The translations under genes were made by a program, and so were the position numbers. Shown here in pieces: positions 33,445-41,691 of a stretch of 64,000 nt of DNA. Numbering within the stretch: position 1 is the stretch's first letter; each line of letters begins with the position of its first letter. The DNA comes from an uncultured Bacilli bacterium (GTDB lineage Bacteria > Bacillota_I > Bacilli_A > RF39 > UBA660): NCBI GenBank assembly GCA_934098385.1, contig CAKOOJ010000002.1:196665-260664 (forward strand). The letters run 5' to 3'. The notes under the pieces are model-generated. The model did no database searches, was not told the DNA's origin, and saw only the letters and a program-made list of their open reading frames with translations.

Positions 33445-34701
33445 ATGAACTTTGATGATAAGATAAATAGAATAATTGAAAATGGTGAAATAAAAAAAAG
33501 ATTATGCGAGATAGGTGTTTGTGGTATTATGGGACCTCGTGGTTGTAAGGGAGATGTTGGGCCAACTGGCCCACAAGGAATTCAGGGTGTGCCTGGGCCT
33601 ATAGGACCTCAAGGACCAATAGGTCCGCAAGGATTAAAAGGTGAGCAAGGTATACAAGGAATGGTAGGTGCAACTGGTGCGACAGGCCCACAAGGTCCTA
33701 CTGGTTCTGGATTAAAAATATTAGGTACTTATGATACGATGGAAGAATTAGAAAGAATGCATCCAGTTGCTCAAGATGGAGATTGTTATATAATTAAAAA
33801 AACTTTAGTTGTTTGGGATCATGAAACAAATTCTTGGAAAGAAACGGCAGTTATTGAGGGCCCTCCAGGAGAAAGTGCTACAATTGAAGTTGGTAAAACA
33901 GAAACGATTGAAGCTGGCAATGAAGCGCAGGTGCTAGAAACTGTTGTAGGTAACCACCATGTGTTTAACTTTTTAATTCCAAAGGGTGATAAAGGTGAAA
34001 AAGGTGATGTTGGACTTCAAGGAGAAGTTGGTCCACAAGGTGAAATTGGTCCGACTGGTCCTATTGGACCTAGAGGTTTTCCTGGGGAAATTGGTATAAG
34101 TGAAGTAATTACGATAGATGGGACTGAAACAGTAGAAAGTAATGAAGAAGCGAGTGTACAAGATGATTTTGATAGAAATGTACATCATTTAACTTTCTAC
34201 ATTCCAAAAGGCGAAAAAGGAGAACAAGGTATACAAGGTTTACCTGGGCCAACTGGCCCAACTGGCCCATCTTATTATAATCCAACTGCTTATAGCGCAA
34301 TTTTATTTATAAGTTTTCAAGATACTGATAAAGCAGGAGTAGTTAATGTTTATACAAAAAGGATGATACCGGGGGTTAGTAGTGATATTGAAGTACCAAA
34401 TAATTTAGATATAAATGTCTTGCGTACTGGCATATTTGAAATTACATTGTGTGGTAGAATATCTGGAGTATCAGAAACCAATGGAGCATCATTTTACTTA
34501 TATAATGAAACTACTGGGAAAATAGTTAGTGATTTAGATTGTGTTTTGAATAAAGGAACTACGATAGATATGAATTTTTCTGAAACTAATGTAGTTGATA
34601 TTTATGGGCCAACAACATTGCATTTAATAACTAAAATTGATGATGTAAATAATTCTAATGTTAAATTTACTTATATAAATATGTTGATGAAAAGACTTTA
34701 A
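33445..34701 (+). CDS. Collagen-like surface protein with BclA-type C-terminal domain
   Basis: 418 residues. Gly-X-Y repeats occur in three blocks (about 28-90, 187-217 and 258-278), rich in GPQGP, GPTGP and GEQGIQG. They are separated by two short beta modules that share the pattern ...EAGNEAQV... and ...ESNEEASV..., each followed by an HHxF/LxFxIPKG repeat. The last 130 residues form a beta-rich domain like the C1q/TNF-type tip of BclA spore-filament proteins. There is no signal peptide, as in many spore-surface or phage-derived collagen-like proteins. Base composition in the repeats is richer in G+C. The RBS GGGGGT fixes the ATG at 33445. Possible roles are an exosporium nap or cell-surface fibre. 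Confidence 0.82.
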   Translation: MNFDDKINRIIENGEIKKRLCEIGVCGIMGPRGCKGDVGPTGPQGIQGVPGPIGPQGPIGPQGLKGEQGIQGMVGATGATGPQGPTGSGLKILGTYDTMEELERMHPVAQDGDCYIIKKTLVVWDHETNSWKETAVIEGPPGESATIEVGKTETIEAGNEAQVLETVVGNHHVFNFLIPKGDKGEKGDVGLQGEVGPQGEIGPTGPIGPRGFPGEIGISEVITIDGTETVESNEEASVQDDFDRNVHHLTFYIPKGEKGEQGIQGLPGPTGPTGPSYYNPTAYSAILFISFQDTDKAGVVNVYTKRMIPGVSSDIEVPNNLDINVLRTGIFEITLCGRISGVSETNGASFYLYNETTGKIVSDLDCVLNKGTTIDMNFSETNVVDIYGPTTLHLITKIDDVNNSNVKFTYINMLMKRL

Positions 34702-34705
34702 TTTT

Positions 34706-34732
34706 AAACTTATAATATTTTGTAAGTTTTTT
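34706..34732 (+). terminator. Rho-independent terminator
   Basis: Seven-bp stem AAACTTA/TAAGTTT with a 10-base loop, then T residues. Confidence 0.7.
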
Positions 34733-34742
34733 CTTTATAATA

Positions 34743-34758
34743 ATGTATCATGTGATAC
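34743..34758. promoter_or_regulatory. Palindromic operator-like site
   Basis: TGTATCATGTGATACA is a perfect 16-bp palindrome about 60 bases before the decayed TetR-type gene. Its size and symmetry fit a TetR-family operator. Confidence 0.5.
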
Positions 34759-34804
34759 AATATATTTAGAGTTAAAGTGATATATTACTTAAAAGTGTTA
34801 TAAT

Positions 34805-35350
34805 AACAAAAGAAAAGATACACGATACAGCATTTTGTTTAGTTAGATAAAATGAATGAGTGATGTTAGTAACAGAGAAATTGCTAAAGAAACACTTTAT
34901 GTATTAGACCAATAAATTATCAATTTAAAAGTAGTGAAGAATTGAATAAAGAATTAGTTAGTAAAATAGAACATTATTTTTTTGATTATAAATTTAATTT
35001 GGTAATGGTAAAGTTAGTTATAAAGATATTGGTAATATATATATTTCTTTTGCTAAAAATGAGAAGAATTTATATAAAATATTATTTATGAGTCAATATA
35101 ATATGTTTTGTGATGATTTTGTTAAAACAGATGAATATAATTTTAGCAAATTGCAAGATTTAGTTAAAGTTATTACTAAATTAAATGTGATGGTGCGTTT
35201 GATTTTTATATGAAGGATGTGGATTTTTACGCATGGTATTGTAACTTTAGTTGCTACTGATACAATTAATTTTAGTGATGAAGATATATCAAATTTGTTA
35301 ACAAGTCAATATAAAGCTTTAATGAAATTAGAAGGAGAAAATAAAAAATG
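34805..35350 (+). pseudogene. Decayed TetR-family regulator
   Basis: No long frame survives, but segments in shifting frames spell a TetR/AcrR protein. PINYQFKSSEELNKELVSKI (about 34910-34970) matches the end of a TetR HTH. KDIGNIYISFAKNEKNLYKILFMS follows (about 35023-35095), and DGAFDFYMKDVDF then HGIVTLVATDTINFSDEDIS (about 35195-35290) match the ligand domain. At least three frameshifts separate them. It lies immediately before the ABC operon it presumably once repressed; the palindrome at 34743 may be its orphaned operator. Confidence 0.7.
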
Positions 35351-36061
35351 ATTGAAATAAAAAATGTGAGTAAAACTTATAATGGTGTGAAGAAAGCGAT
35401 TAAAAATGTTAGTTTTAAAGTTGATGGAGGAGAAATATTTGGTTTTATAGGGCATAATGGTGCTGGTAAAACTACTATGATAAAGTCTATTGTTGGAATT
35501 CTTGATTTTGAAGATGGAGATATTTTGATAAATGGTAAATCTATAAAAAGTAATCCTATTGAATGTAAAATGGATATTGCATATGTTCCTGATAATCCTG
35601 ATTTATATGAAAATATGAGAGCGATAGATTTTATAAATTTTATATGTGATATGTATGAAATTGATAAAGATACTAGAAAAAAGAATGTTCTAAAATATGC
35701 TAAGATGTTTGAAATTGATGAAAAACTAGGAGATGACATATCAAGTTTCTCTCATGGTATGAAACAAAAAGTTGCATTGATTGCTGCATTAAGTCACGAC
35801 CCTAAAGTATTAATAATGGATGAACCATTTGTTGGATTAGACCCTAAGGCTGTATTTGATATGAAAGAAATAATGAGAAGTATGGCTAAAGAAGGTAAAA
35901 CTATATTCTTTTCAACACATATTTTAGATGTTGCAGAAAAGTTGTGCGATAGAGTTGCTATTATAAAATCTGGTGATATTGTTAAAATAGGTAAGATGAA
36001 AGATATTAAAGGTGATGAGTCTTTAGAAGAAGTATTCCTTGAATTAGGTGAACAAGCATGA
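35348..36061 (+). CDS. ABC transporter ATP-binding protein
   Basis: 237 residues. Walker A GHNGAGKT, Q-loop replaced by the PDNPDLYENM type typical of ABC-2 exporters, signature FSHGM, Walker B VLIMDEPFVGLD and switch FSTHI. It belongs to the BcrA/CcmA-like exporter ATPases. RBS GAAGGAGA lies in the tail of the TetR pseudogene. It starts a five-gene unit (ATPase, permease, small membrane protein, membrane flavodoxin, small protein) in which every junction overlaps. Confidence 0.92.
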   Translation: MIEIKNVSKTYNGVKKAIKNVSFKVDGGEIFGFIGHNGAGKTTMIKSIVGILDFEDGDILINGKSIKSNPIECKMDIAYVPDNPDLYENMRAIDFINFICDMYEIDKDTRKKNVLKYAKMFEIDEKLGDDISSFSHGMKQKVALIAALSHDPKVLIMDEPFVGLDPKAVFDMKEIMRSMAKEGKTIFFSTHILDVAEKLCDRVAIIKSGDIVKIGKMKDIKGDESLEEVFLELGEQA

Positions 36062-37650
36062 GAAAAATATTTTCACTTATAAAAGCAACATTTACTCAAG
36101 ATATGAATTTCTTAAATTATAAATCTAAAAAAAATAGCAAAAACAAATTATTTTTACCAATATTTCTATTTGTTTTAGTAAGTATCAGTATTGGCAGTTA
36201 TGCAGAATTAATTGCAAAGCCTTTACATGAAGTGAATATGACTTACGTTTTATTAACGTTATTTCTATTCGTTGTTTCAATTTTAACTTTTATGCAGGGA
36301 ATATATAAATCACAAGGAATTTTATTTGAATCTAAAGATAATGATATGTTATTTTCTTTACCTATTAAAAAAAGTACTATATTATTTTTAAGAATATTCA
36401 AGTTAATTTCATTTCAATATATTTATAATTTGATGTTTTTATTACCTTGTTATGCAATATATATTTATCATGAAGGAATTAGTTTGTCATTTTTATTACT
36501 TAGTGTATTAGAAATATTGTTAGTACCTTTGATACCAACTATATTATCTAGTATACTTGGATATATTGTTATGATGGTATCCAGTAGATTTAAATCTAAA
36601 AAAATTATACAAACTTTAATATCTATATTTATATTTTTAGGAGTATATTATTTGAGTTTTAATTTAGATAATTTTGTTAATGATATTGCAAGTAAGGCAA
36701 CTAATATAAATGATATATTAAGTAAAATATATTATCCTATAGGTTCTTATATTAGTTTAATAAATAAATTTGATATAGTTACTTTTATTAAAATGTTATT
36801 AATAAATATTATTCCATTTATTATATTTATTATATTAGGTTCTAAATATTATTTCAGTATTATATTTAAATCTAGTGAAACTTCTGTTAAAAGCGGAGGA
36901 AAAGTTTCGTATAAATTTAGAAGAAAAGTATTTAGTTTATGTAATAAAGAATTAAAAAGATATTTTTCTAGTCCAGTATATATGTTTAATACTTCTTTTG
37001 GATTAATTCTTTTACTTATTGCAAGTATACTTTTATGTGTTAAGGGGAAAGATATTTTATCTAGTATATTTAGTCAATATGGTATTACTGGTAATATGTC
37101 TATAAATTTGGTATTTATTGTAGTATTGTTATTTAGTTTATTTTTTACTAGTATAACATCCTCTAGCATAAGTTTAGAGGGAAAAAGTATTAATATTACT
37201 AAGAGTTTACCTGTTATGATAAGTACTATATTTAATTCTAAATTATTAATGGCTCTAGTTATTGAAATACCATTTGTTGTTATTAGTTTATTAATTATTT
37301 CTATAAAATTTAAATTAAGTTTTGTATATTTTATATTAGTTTTAATATTTAGTTTATTGATAGTATTGTGTAATAGTATGATTGGTTTAATAGTAAATTT
37401 AAAGTATCCTAAATTAAATTATAGTAGTGATACTGAGGTTGTTAAACAAAGTATGAGTTCTATGATATCAGTATTTATTGGATTATTGTTCTTTGTTGGT
37501 ATAATATTTTGTTTATTTAAATTTATTGATGTTATTTCTTTGAATTTATTGATTTTAATAATTATTGTTGGGCTAGCAATTGTATGTAGTGGTTTATATT
37601 ACTTTTTAAATAAATTTGGTGTCAAAGATTATGAGAGGCTGAGTGTATAA
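36058..37650 (+). CDS. ABC-2-type exporter permease
   Basis: 530 residues with about 12 predicted membrane helices and no large outer domain, as in 'putative ABC exporter' permeases. The N-terminal 40 residues are cytoplasmic. It overlaps the ATPase by ATGA, so the two are coupled and form the exporter. The substrate is unknown. Confidence 0.82.
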   Translation: MRKIFSLIKATFTQDMNFLNYKSKKNSKNKLFLPIFLFVLVSISIGSYAELIAKPLHEVNMTYVLLTLFLFVVSILTFMQGIYKSQGILFESKDNDMLFSLPIKKSTILFLRIFKLISFQYIYNLMFLLPCYAIYIYHEGISLSFLLLSVLEILLVPLIPTILSSILGYIVMMVSSRFKSKKIIQTLISIFIFLGVYYLSFNLDNFVNDIASKATNINDILSKIYYPIGSYISLINKFDIVTFIKMLLINIIPFIIFIILGSKYYFSIIFKSSETSVKSGGKVSYKFRRKVFSLCNKELKRYFSSPVYMFNTSFGLILLLIASILLCVKGKDILSSIFSQYGITGNMSINLVFIVVLLFSLFFTSITSSSISLEGKSINITKSLPVMISTIFNSKLLMALVIEIPFVVISLLIISIKFKLSFVYFILVLIFSLLIVLCNSMIGLIVNLKYPKLNYSSDTEVVKQSMSSMISVFIGLLFFVGIIFCLFKFIDVISLNLLILIIIVGLAIVCSGLYYFLNKFGVKDYERLSV

Positions 37651-37889
37651 TGTTAAATGTAGTTAGTTTTTTAAAGAATGCTTTGCCTTTTGTTATATTT
37701 GGTATAAGTGTTGTTGTAATTGTTGTTAATTTAAATAAAAAAAATACTTATTTAAGTGAAGGTATGTTATTTGGTATTGCAATTGGTACGGCAGTTGGAT
37801 ATGGTTTTAAGTTGCAGTTAGAATTATGTATAGCATTTGGAATGATTGTAGGAGAAGCAGTTGGGAGTTTATTAGTAAAAAAGAAATGA
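37650..37889 (+). CDS. Small two-helix membrane protein
   Basis: 79 residues: one membrane helix (about 12-28), a polar turn NLNKKNTYLSEG, then a Gly-rich helix region (GMLFGIAIGTAVGYGF...GMIVGEAVGSLL) with glycine-zipper-like spacing. Its start overlaps the permease stop (TAATG) and its end overlaps the next gene by 4 bases. Unknown function, perhaps an exporter accessory subunit. Confidence 0.7.
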   Translation: MLNVVSFLKNALPFVIFGISVVVIVVNLNKKNTYLSEGMLFGIAIGTAVGYGFKLQLELCIAFGMIVGEAVGSLLVKKK

Positions 37890-38800
37890 GATATAAAAGA
37901 GTTAAGAGAATATTAGAATTTTGGTGTTTATTTATAGGAATTGGTGCTATATATGGTTCTTTAAATATGCTTATTGACCCAACAGGTAAGAGTTTGGGGA
38001 TGGATGGTATGTTAAAGTATTTTGGTGTACTTCCATTTAGTGATGTTTTGTTTCAAGATTATACTTTTTCTGGAATAAGTTTATTAATTGTAAATGGTAT
38101 AACTAATATTAGTGCCTATATATTATTGTTAAAAAATAAAAAATTGGGTGTTGTATTAGCAATGACATTTGGTATAACGTTAATGTTATGGATTACTATG
38201 CAATTTATTATATTTCCTAAAAATATTTTATCTGCTATGTTTTTCATCTTTGGTTTATTACAATTTATTACTGGGTATATTACTTATGTATTTTATACTC
38301 AAAATGAATTTAAGTTTGATATAGATAATTATAAAAATATTGATAAGAAAAGTGATACGTTAGTTGTATATTTTTCTAGAATGAACTATACAAAATATGT
38401 TGCATATACTGTTGCTAATAAAATGCATGCTGATATTTATGAAATAAAATCTAAGGAAAAAGTTGATGGAACAATGGGATTTTGGTGGTGTGGTAGATTT
38501 GGTATGTTAAAAAAATCTATGGATATAGAAGATATTGATGTCGATATAGAAAAATATAAAAAGATTATTATTTGTAGTCCTATATGGGTATTTGATGTAT
38601 CTGCTCCTATTAGAAAATTTATTTCTTTATATAGCGGTAAAATAAAAAATGTAGAGTATGTTTTAGTACATTATACTAGAGGACAATATGTTGGAGTTGC
38701 TAATTATATGGATAGTGTTTTAAAAATAAAGAGAAGTAAATTAACTAATGTAAGAATGAGATTAGGAAAAGTAAAAGAGTGGAATGAATATGATGGCTAG
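37886..38800 (+). CDS. Membrane-anchored flavodoxin-like protein
   Basis: 304 residues. The N-terminal half (about 1-145) has five membrane helices. The C-terminal half is a flavodoxin-like fold: TLVVYFSRMNYTKYVAYTVANKM is the first strand and loop, KKIIICSPIWVFDVSAPIRKFIS the 'P-I-W' flavin-side loop. The FMN phosphate loop, normally S/T-x-T-G-x-T, is replaced by SRMNYT, so FMN binding is uncertain. I chose the ATG at 37886, which overlaps the upstream stop as ATGA. In this operon it may add a redox step to transport, or be a sensor. Confidence 0.75.
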   Translation: MRYKRVKRILEFWCLFIGIGAIYGSLNMLIDPTGKSLGMDGMLKYFGVLPFSDVLFQDYTFSGISLLIVNGITNISAYILLLKNKKLGVVLAMTFGITLMLWITMQFIIFPKNILSAMFFIFGLLQFITGYITYVFYTQNEFKFDIDNYKNIDKKSDTLVVYFSRMNYTKYVAYTVANKMHADIYEIKSKEKVDGTMGFWWCGRFGMLKKSMDIEDIDVDIEKYKKIIICSPIWVFDVSAPIRKFISLYSGKIKNVEYVLVHYTRGQYVGVANYMDSVLKIKRSKLTNVRMRLGKVKEWNEYDG

Positions 38801-39002
38801 CAAATACGTTAAATTATGGGAATATATTAAAAATAATAATAAAGAGTATTATAGATTAAATTTTGATGATATAGAAAATATTTTAGGATTTAAAATAAAT
38901 CATTCGTTTTTAAATTGCAAAAAAGAATTATTTGAATATGGATATGTTGTTAAAAAGATTAGTTTGAAAGAAAAATATGTTGAAATTGATAAATTAGATT
39001 AA
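38790..39002 (+). CDS. Small DUF7662-like domain protein
   Basis: About 70 residues forming one small domain: YVKLWEYIKNNNKEYYRLNFDDIENILGFKINHSFLN. It resembles the 'kY..L..yL......v.ltF.eIE.ilg..lp.sa' domain seen in many small bacterial proteins; the name is tentative. The start overlaps the flavodoxin gene; ATGs at 38784, 38790 and 38793 are all possible. Last gene of the ABC unit. Confidence 0.6.
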   Translation: MMASKYVKLWEYIKNNNKEYYRLNFDDIENILGFKINHSFLNCKKELFEYGYVVKKISLKEKYVEIDKLD

Positions 39003-39051
39003 AATTGTGTTAATAAGTATGGATTTATTAACAATGACTTTTGTAAAAAGA

Positions 39052-39093
39052 AAAGAAAGATTTGTAAAAAATATTACATTTCTTTCTTTTTTT
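39052..39093 (+). terminator. Rho-independent terminator of the ABC/flavodoxin operon
   Basis: Stem of 9 plus 5 pairs (AAAGAAAGA/TCTTTCTTT and TGTAA/TTACA, two mismatches between them), loop AAAATA, long T-run. Confidence 0.7.
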
Positions 39094-39133
39094 CTATACT
39101 TATATTACTATGAAATGCAGTTTTTTTCAAGAC

Positions 39134-39162
39134 TTGTATGTTCAATATATTTGTAGTATTAA
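39134..39162 (+). promoter_or_regulatory. Putative promoter of the methyltransferase gene
   Basis: -35 TTGTAT (39134-39139), 17-base spacer, -10 TATTAA (39157-39162). Confidence 0.4.
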
Positions 39163-39181
39163 GTATTAGAGGTGATTTTTT

Positions 39182-40045
39182 ATGGAAAATATGACTGCGA
39201 AAGTCAGTGCATTTGTTAGATATTATCATATGGCAAATAGTAATATTAAAATTTATAATAACAAGTATGCAAGTTTGATTTTATCTAAAGAAGAATATGA
39301 TGAAATTTATAAGAATATGGAGAAAGGAATAAAGTTTTTTTATCCTAATTATGTTGGAGATAATCCTGTTGAATATATTGTAAACAATTTTATAGGACAA
39401 ACTGTTTTAGGTAGAAGTGCTGTTAATTATAAGTATTTACTTAATGAAATTAAGTTGGGTTTAAAACAATATGTTATTCTTGGGAGTGGGTATGATACTA
39501 GTGGTTATTTAGTAAATGATAGAGTTAAAGTTTTTGAACTTGATAGAAGTGAAGTTATTGAAGATAAGATTATTAGAATAAAAAAAACTAATATAGATAA
39601 TCGTAATGTTAAATATATTAGTTGTGATTTTAATAAAGATTGGATAAATAGTTTAATTTCTAATAATTTTGATTGTACTAAAAAATCTATGTTTAGTATT
39701 TTAGGTGTTAGCTATTACTTAGATAAGAATGTATTTTTTAATATGTTGGAAAGTATTAGCAATATAGTTTCTCAAGGTAGTATTATTCTATTCGATTATC
39801 CTAATAAATATAATGATAGCAATAAAAATAAAGTTTTAGCTGGCGGTAGTGGTGAAGAAATGAAATCATATTATAAAGAAAAAGATATAGTTGATTTTTG
39901 TGATAGGAATAACATGTATGTTGTAGAAAATATTGGTACGTATCAAATAGATAATGAGTATTTTTATGATTATAATACACTTAATCCTAATAATAAAATA
40001 TTTTTTAACAAAGATATAAACATATGTGTGTTAGTTAAGAAGTAA
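39182..40045 (+). CDS. LCM-type class I SAM-dependent methyltransferase
   Basis: 287 residues of the leucine-carboxyl-methyltransferase-like branch (PPM1/TIGR00027 group). The motifs are KVSAFVRYYHMA near the start, YVILGSGYDTSGY (SAM loop, near 100-112), VFELDRSEVIEDK (acidic ribose-binding Asp), SCDFNKDW and SILGVSYYLDKNVFF. Members methylate carboxyl or other small groups in secondary metabolites. It lies alone with its own promoter. Its stop codon directly abuts the stop of the convergent next gene. Confidence 0.85.
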   Translation: MENMTAKVSAFVRYYHMANSNIKIYNNKYASLILSKEEYDEIYKNMEKGIKFFYPNYVGDNPVEYIVNNFIGQTVLGRSAVNYKYLLNEIKLGLKQYVILGSGYDTSGYLVNDRVKVFELDRSEVIEDKIIRIKKTNIDNRNVKYISCDFNKDWINSLISNNFDCTKKSMFSILGVSYYLDKNVFFNMLESISNIVSQGSIILFDYPNKYNDSNKNKVLAGGSGEEMKSYYKEKDIVDFCDRNNMYVVENIGTYQIDNEYFYDYNTLNPNNKIFFNKDINICVLVKK

Positions 40046-40576
40046 TTATAAATTAAGTATACTAATAGCTTCTTTTTTATTATAGTATTCTTGTATCATT
40101 GTTTCGTATTCATCTACAAAATGTTGAATCGTTTGATGTTTAATATTAGTGCTTTCATTGAAATATTGATTTTCGTAATCTTCTATAGATTGAAATAGTA
40201 GTATTATATTAAAAGAGTTAACATTTGACAATGAGATTGTTTTTAACATATGATATGTTTTTTTATAATTATTTATACTTAAATTATTAGAATTTATGAA
40301 ATTATTTATAATATATGATTTGGTTGATAAATAATTTAAATTATGTATAAAATTTGAGATTATTAATTCTTTATATTTTTTATTATAGTAATCCATATAA
40401 TTGTTGTCTACTGTATCTATTTTGTTATTAATTAATTTTATAAATCTTTTATTTTTAATCATTATATCTATTATGCATTTTTTAAATTTGTTTATAAAGT
40501 AGAAGTCTGTGTTAAATCTTTTTAGTATGTAATTTAATATTTTTATTGATGTTTCGTTTATAGGTTCTTTTTCCAT
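40046..40576 (-). CDS. Unidentified helical protein
   Basis: 176 residues, helix-rich and Asn/Tyr/Lys-rich, with no membrane segment. The first ~60 residues (INETSIKILNYILKRFNTDFYFINKFKKCIIDI...) could be a small helical domain, but I see no clear HTH or enzyme motif. RBS AGGAGGG on the minus strand fixes the ATG at 40576 rather than 40594. It is divergent from the XRE gene with a strong inverted repeat between them, and convergent with the methyltransferase with zero bases between their stops. Confidence 0.65.
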   Translation of the reverse strand: MEKEPINETSIKILNYILKRFNTDFYFINKFKKCIIDIMIKNKRFIKLINNKIDTVDNNYMDYYNKKYKELIISNFIHNLNYLSTKSYIINNFINSNNLSINNYKKTYHMLKTISLSNVNSFNIILLFQSIEDYENQYFNESTNIKHQTIQHFVDEYETMIQEYYNKKEAISILNL

Positions 40577-40605
40577 CGTTAACCCTCCTAACATTATTAT
40601 ATCAT

Positions 40606-40632
40606 AATATGTGAGTTAATTGTTCACATATT
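40606..40632. promoter_or_regulatory. Inverted repeat in divergent promoter region
   Basis: AATATGTGA (40606-40614) and TCACATATT (40624-40632) are perfect 9-bp arms around a 9-base spacer, lying between the leftward unknown gene and the rightward XRE regulator. The geometry suits a dimeric repressor, most simply the XRE protein itself. Confidence 0.55.
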
Positions 40633-40676
40633 TTAAAAAAATATAATGAGATAATATATATGGTGATTACTATAAT

Positions 40677-40901
40677 ATGAGCAGTATAAATATTTATGAT
40701 GTAATTAGGCACAATATTAAGAAATATAGGAAGGAAAAGAATATAACACAAGCTGAACTTGCTGAAAGATGTAGAGTTAGTCATGATTATATAAGACAAA
40801 TTGAATCAGATAAAGTTGCTAAAACTTTTTCTGTTCAAACCTTATATGATATTTCTGTTGTATTAGATATTAATCCTGGTAAACTATTTGAAATTGAATA
40901 A
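40677..40901 (+). CDS. XRE-family HTH regulator
   Basis: 74 residues forming essentially one Cro/C1-type HTH: IRHNIKKYRKEKNITQAELAERCRVSHDYIRQIES, then LYDISVVLDINPGKLFE. No additional domain. It may bind the inverted repeat at 40606-40632. The ATG has no strong RBS; GGTGAT lies further upstream than usual. Confidence 0.88.
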   Translation: MSSINIYDVIRHNIKKYRKEKNITQAELAERCRVSHDYIRQIESDKVAKTFSVQTLYDISVVLDINPGKLFEIE

Positions 40902-40902
40902 A

Positions 40903-40925
40903 ATACTCTTTATGAGTTTTTTTAT
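40903..40925 (+). terminator. Weak Rho-independent terminator
   Basis: Short stem ACTC/GAGT extended by A/T pairs around TTTAT, followed by a T-run, after the XRE gene. Confidence 0.5.
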
Positions 40926-40953
40926 TTATGTTATAATTTTTTAGAGGTGAATT

Positions 40954-41484
40954 ATGAAGAAAGTAATTGTTTGTTCTAAGAATAAAGCAAAAAATGATGC
41001 TGTTAATAATGTTATCAAAGATTTCTTTTTAGATTTTTCTATTGTTTCTTTAGAAACAGAAAGTGGTGTTTCTGAAACTCCGATTGGCGATGATGAAGGT
41101 ATTAAGGGTTCAAAAAATAGAATTAATTCTGCATTAAATCAGGATGATAGTGGTAATTTATATGTTGCAATGGAAGGAATTTTAACAGAAAGTAGTTATG
41201 GATCTTTTTTATGTGGATGGACTGTTATATATGATAAAGATTTAGATAAATATTATTATGGTTGTAGTGCTAAAGTTAAAGTTCCTGATGAAATAATAGA
41301 AGATGTTGATAAAGATAAAAGATTATCAGATGTAGTTGCTAAATATTATGGTAGTACTGATAAAGAAGTAAGTATGTTTGGTACTAATGGAATACTTACT
41401 AATGGATGTTATACGAGAACTCGTGAATTTACTGATTCTATATTATGTGCAATTAGTAGTGGATATAAGATGTTAGAAGAGTAA
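40954..41484 (+). CDS. DUF84-family inosine/xanthosine triphosphatase (YjjX-like)
   Basis: 176 residues. The N-terminal VIVCSKNKAKNDAVNNVI is the nucleotide-binding start of YjjX/DUF84, GVSETPIGDDEGIKGSKNRI is the conserved P-x-G-x-x-E-x-x-x-G motif, and YVAMEGIL and FGTNGILTNGCYTRTREFTDSI complete the family pattern. It hydrolyses non-canonical ITP/XTP to protect nucleic acids. RBS AGAGGTG. Confidence 0.88.
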   Translation: MKKVIVCSKNKAKNDAVNNVIKDFFLDFSIVSLETESGVSETPIGDDEGIKGSKNRINSALNQDDSGNLYVAMEGILTESSYGSFLCGWTVIYDKDLDKYYYGCSAKVKVPDEIIEDVDKDKRLSDVVAKYYGSTDKEVSMFGTNGILTNGCYTRTREFTDSILCAISSGYKMLEE

Positions 41485-41527
41485 TTGTTGAAAGGTGTTT
41501 TATATTACTTTTTATGTTATAAATTTT

Positions 41528-41551
41528 AAGATTCAGTAATGGGTCTTTTTT
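41528..41551 (+). terminator. Rho-independent terminator
   Basis: Seven-pair stem AAGATTC/GGGTCTT (two G-U), loop AGTAAT, T-run. Confidence 0.65.
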
Positions 41552-41691
41552 ATTTATAATATTTTATAATCAAGTATTTTTAAGTTTTTTTCGCTTGTTT
41601 TAATGTTTTGCAAGTTTGTTTTTTTGATTGGTAAATATTCAATATACTAAATAGTAAATTAAACGTATAATAAATTGAAAGGGGTTTGATT

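Noticed and set aside
34109..34300. Minus-strand frames over the collagen-like gene
   Set aside because: They mirror the Gly-X-Y coding repeats and have no RBS; antisense shadows.
41581..41691. Sigma-A promoter before the M23 gene (TTGATT with TATACT or TATAAT)
   Set aside because: Available -35/-10 pairs have spacers of 13 or more than 20 bases; not reliable enough to list.
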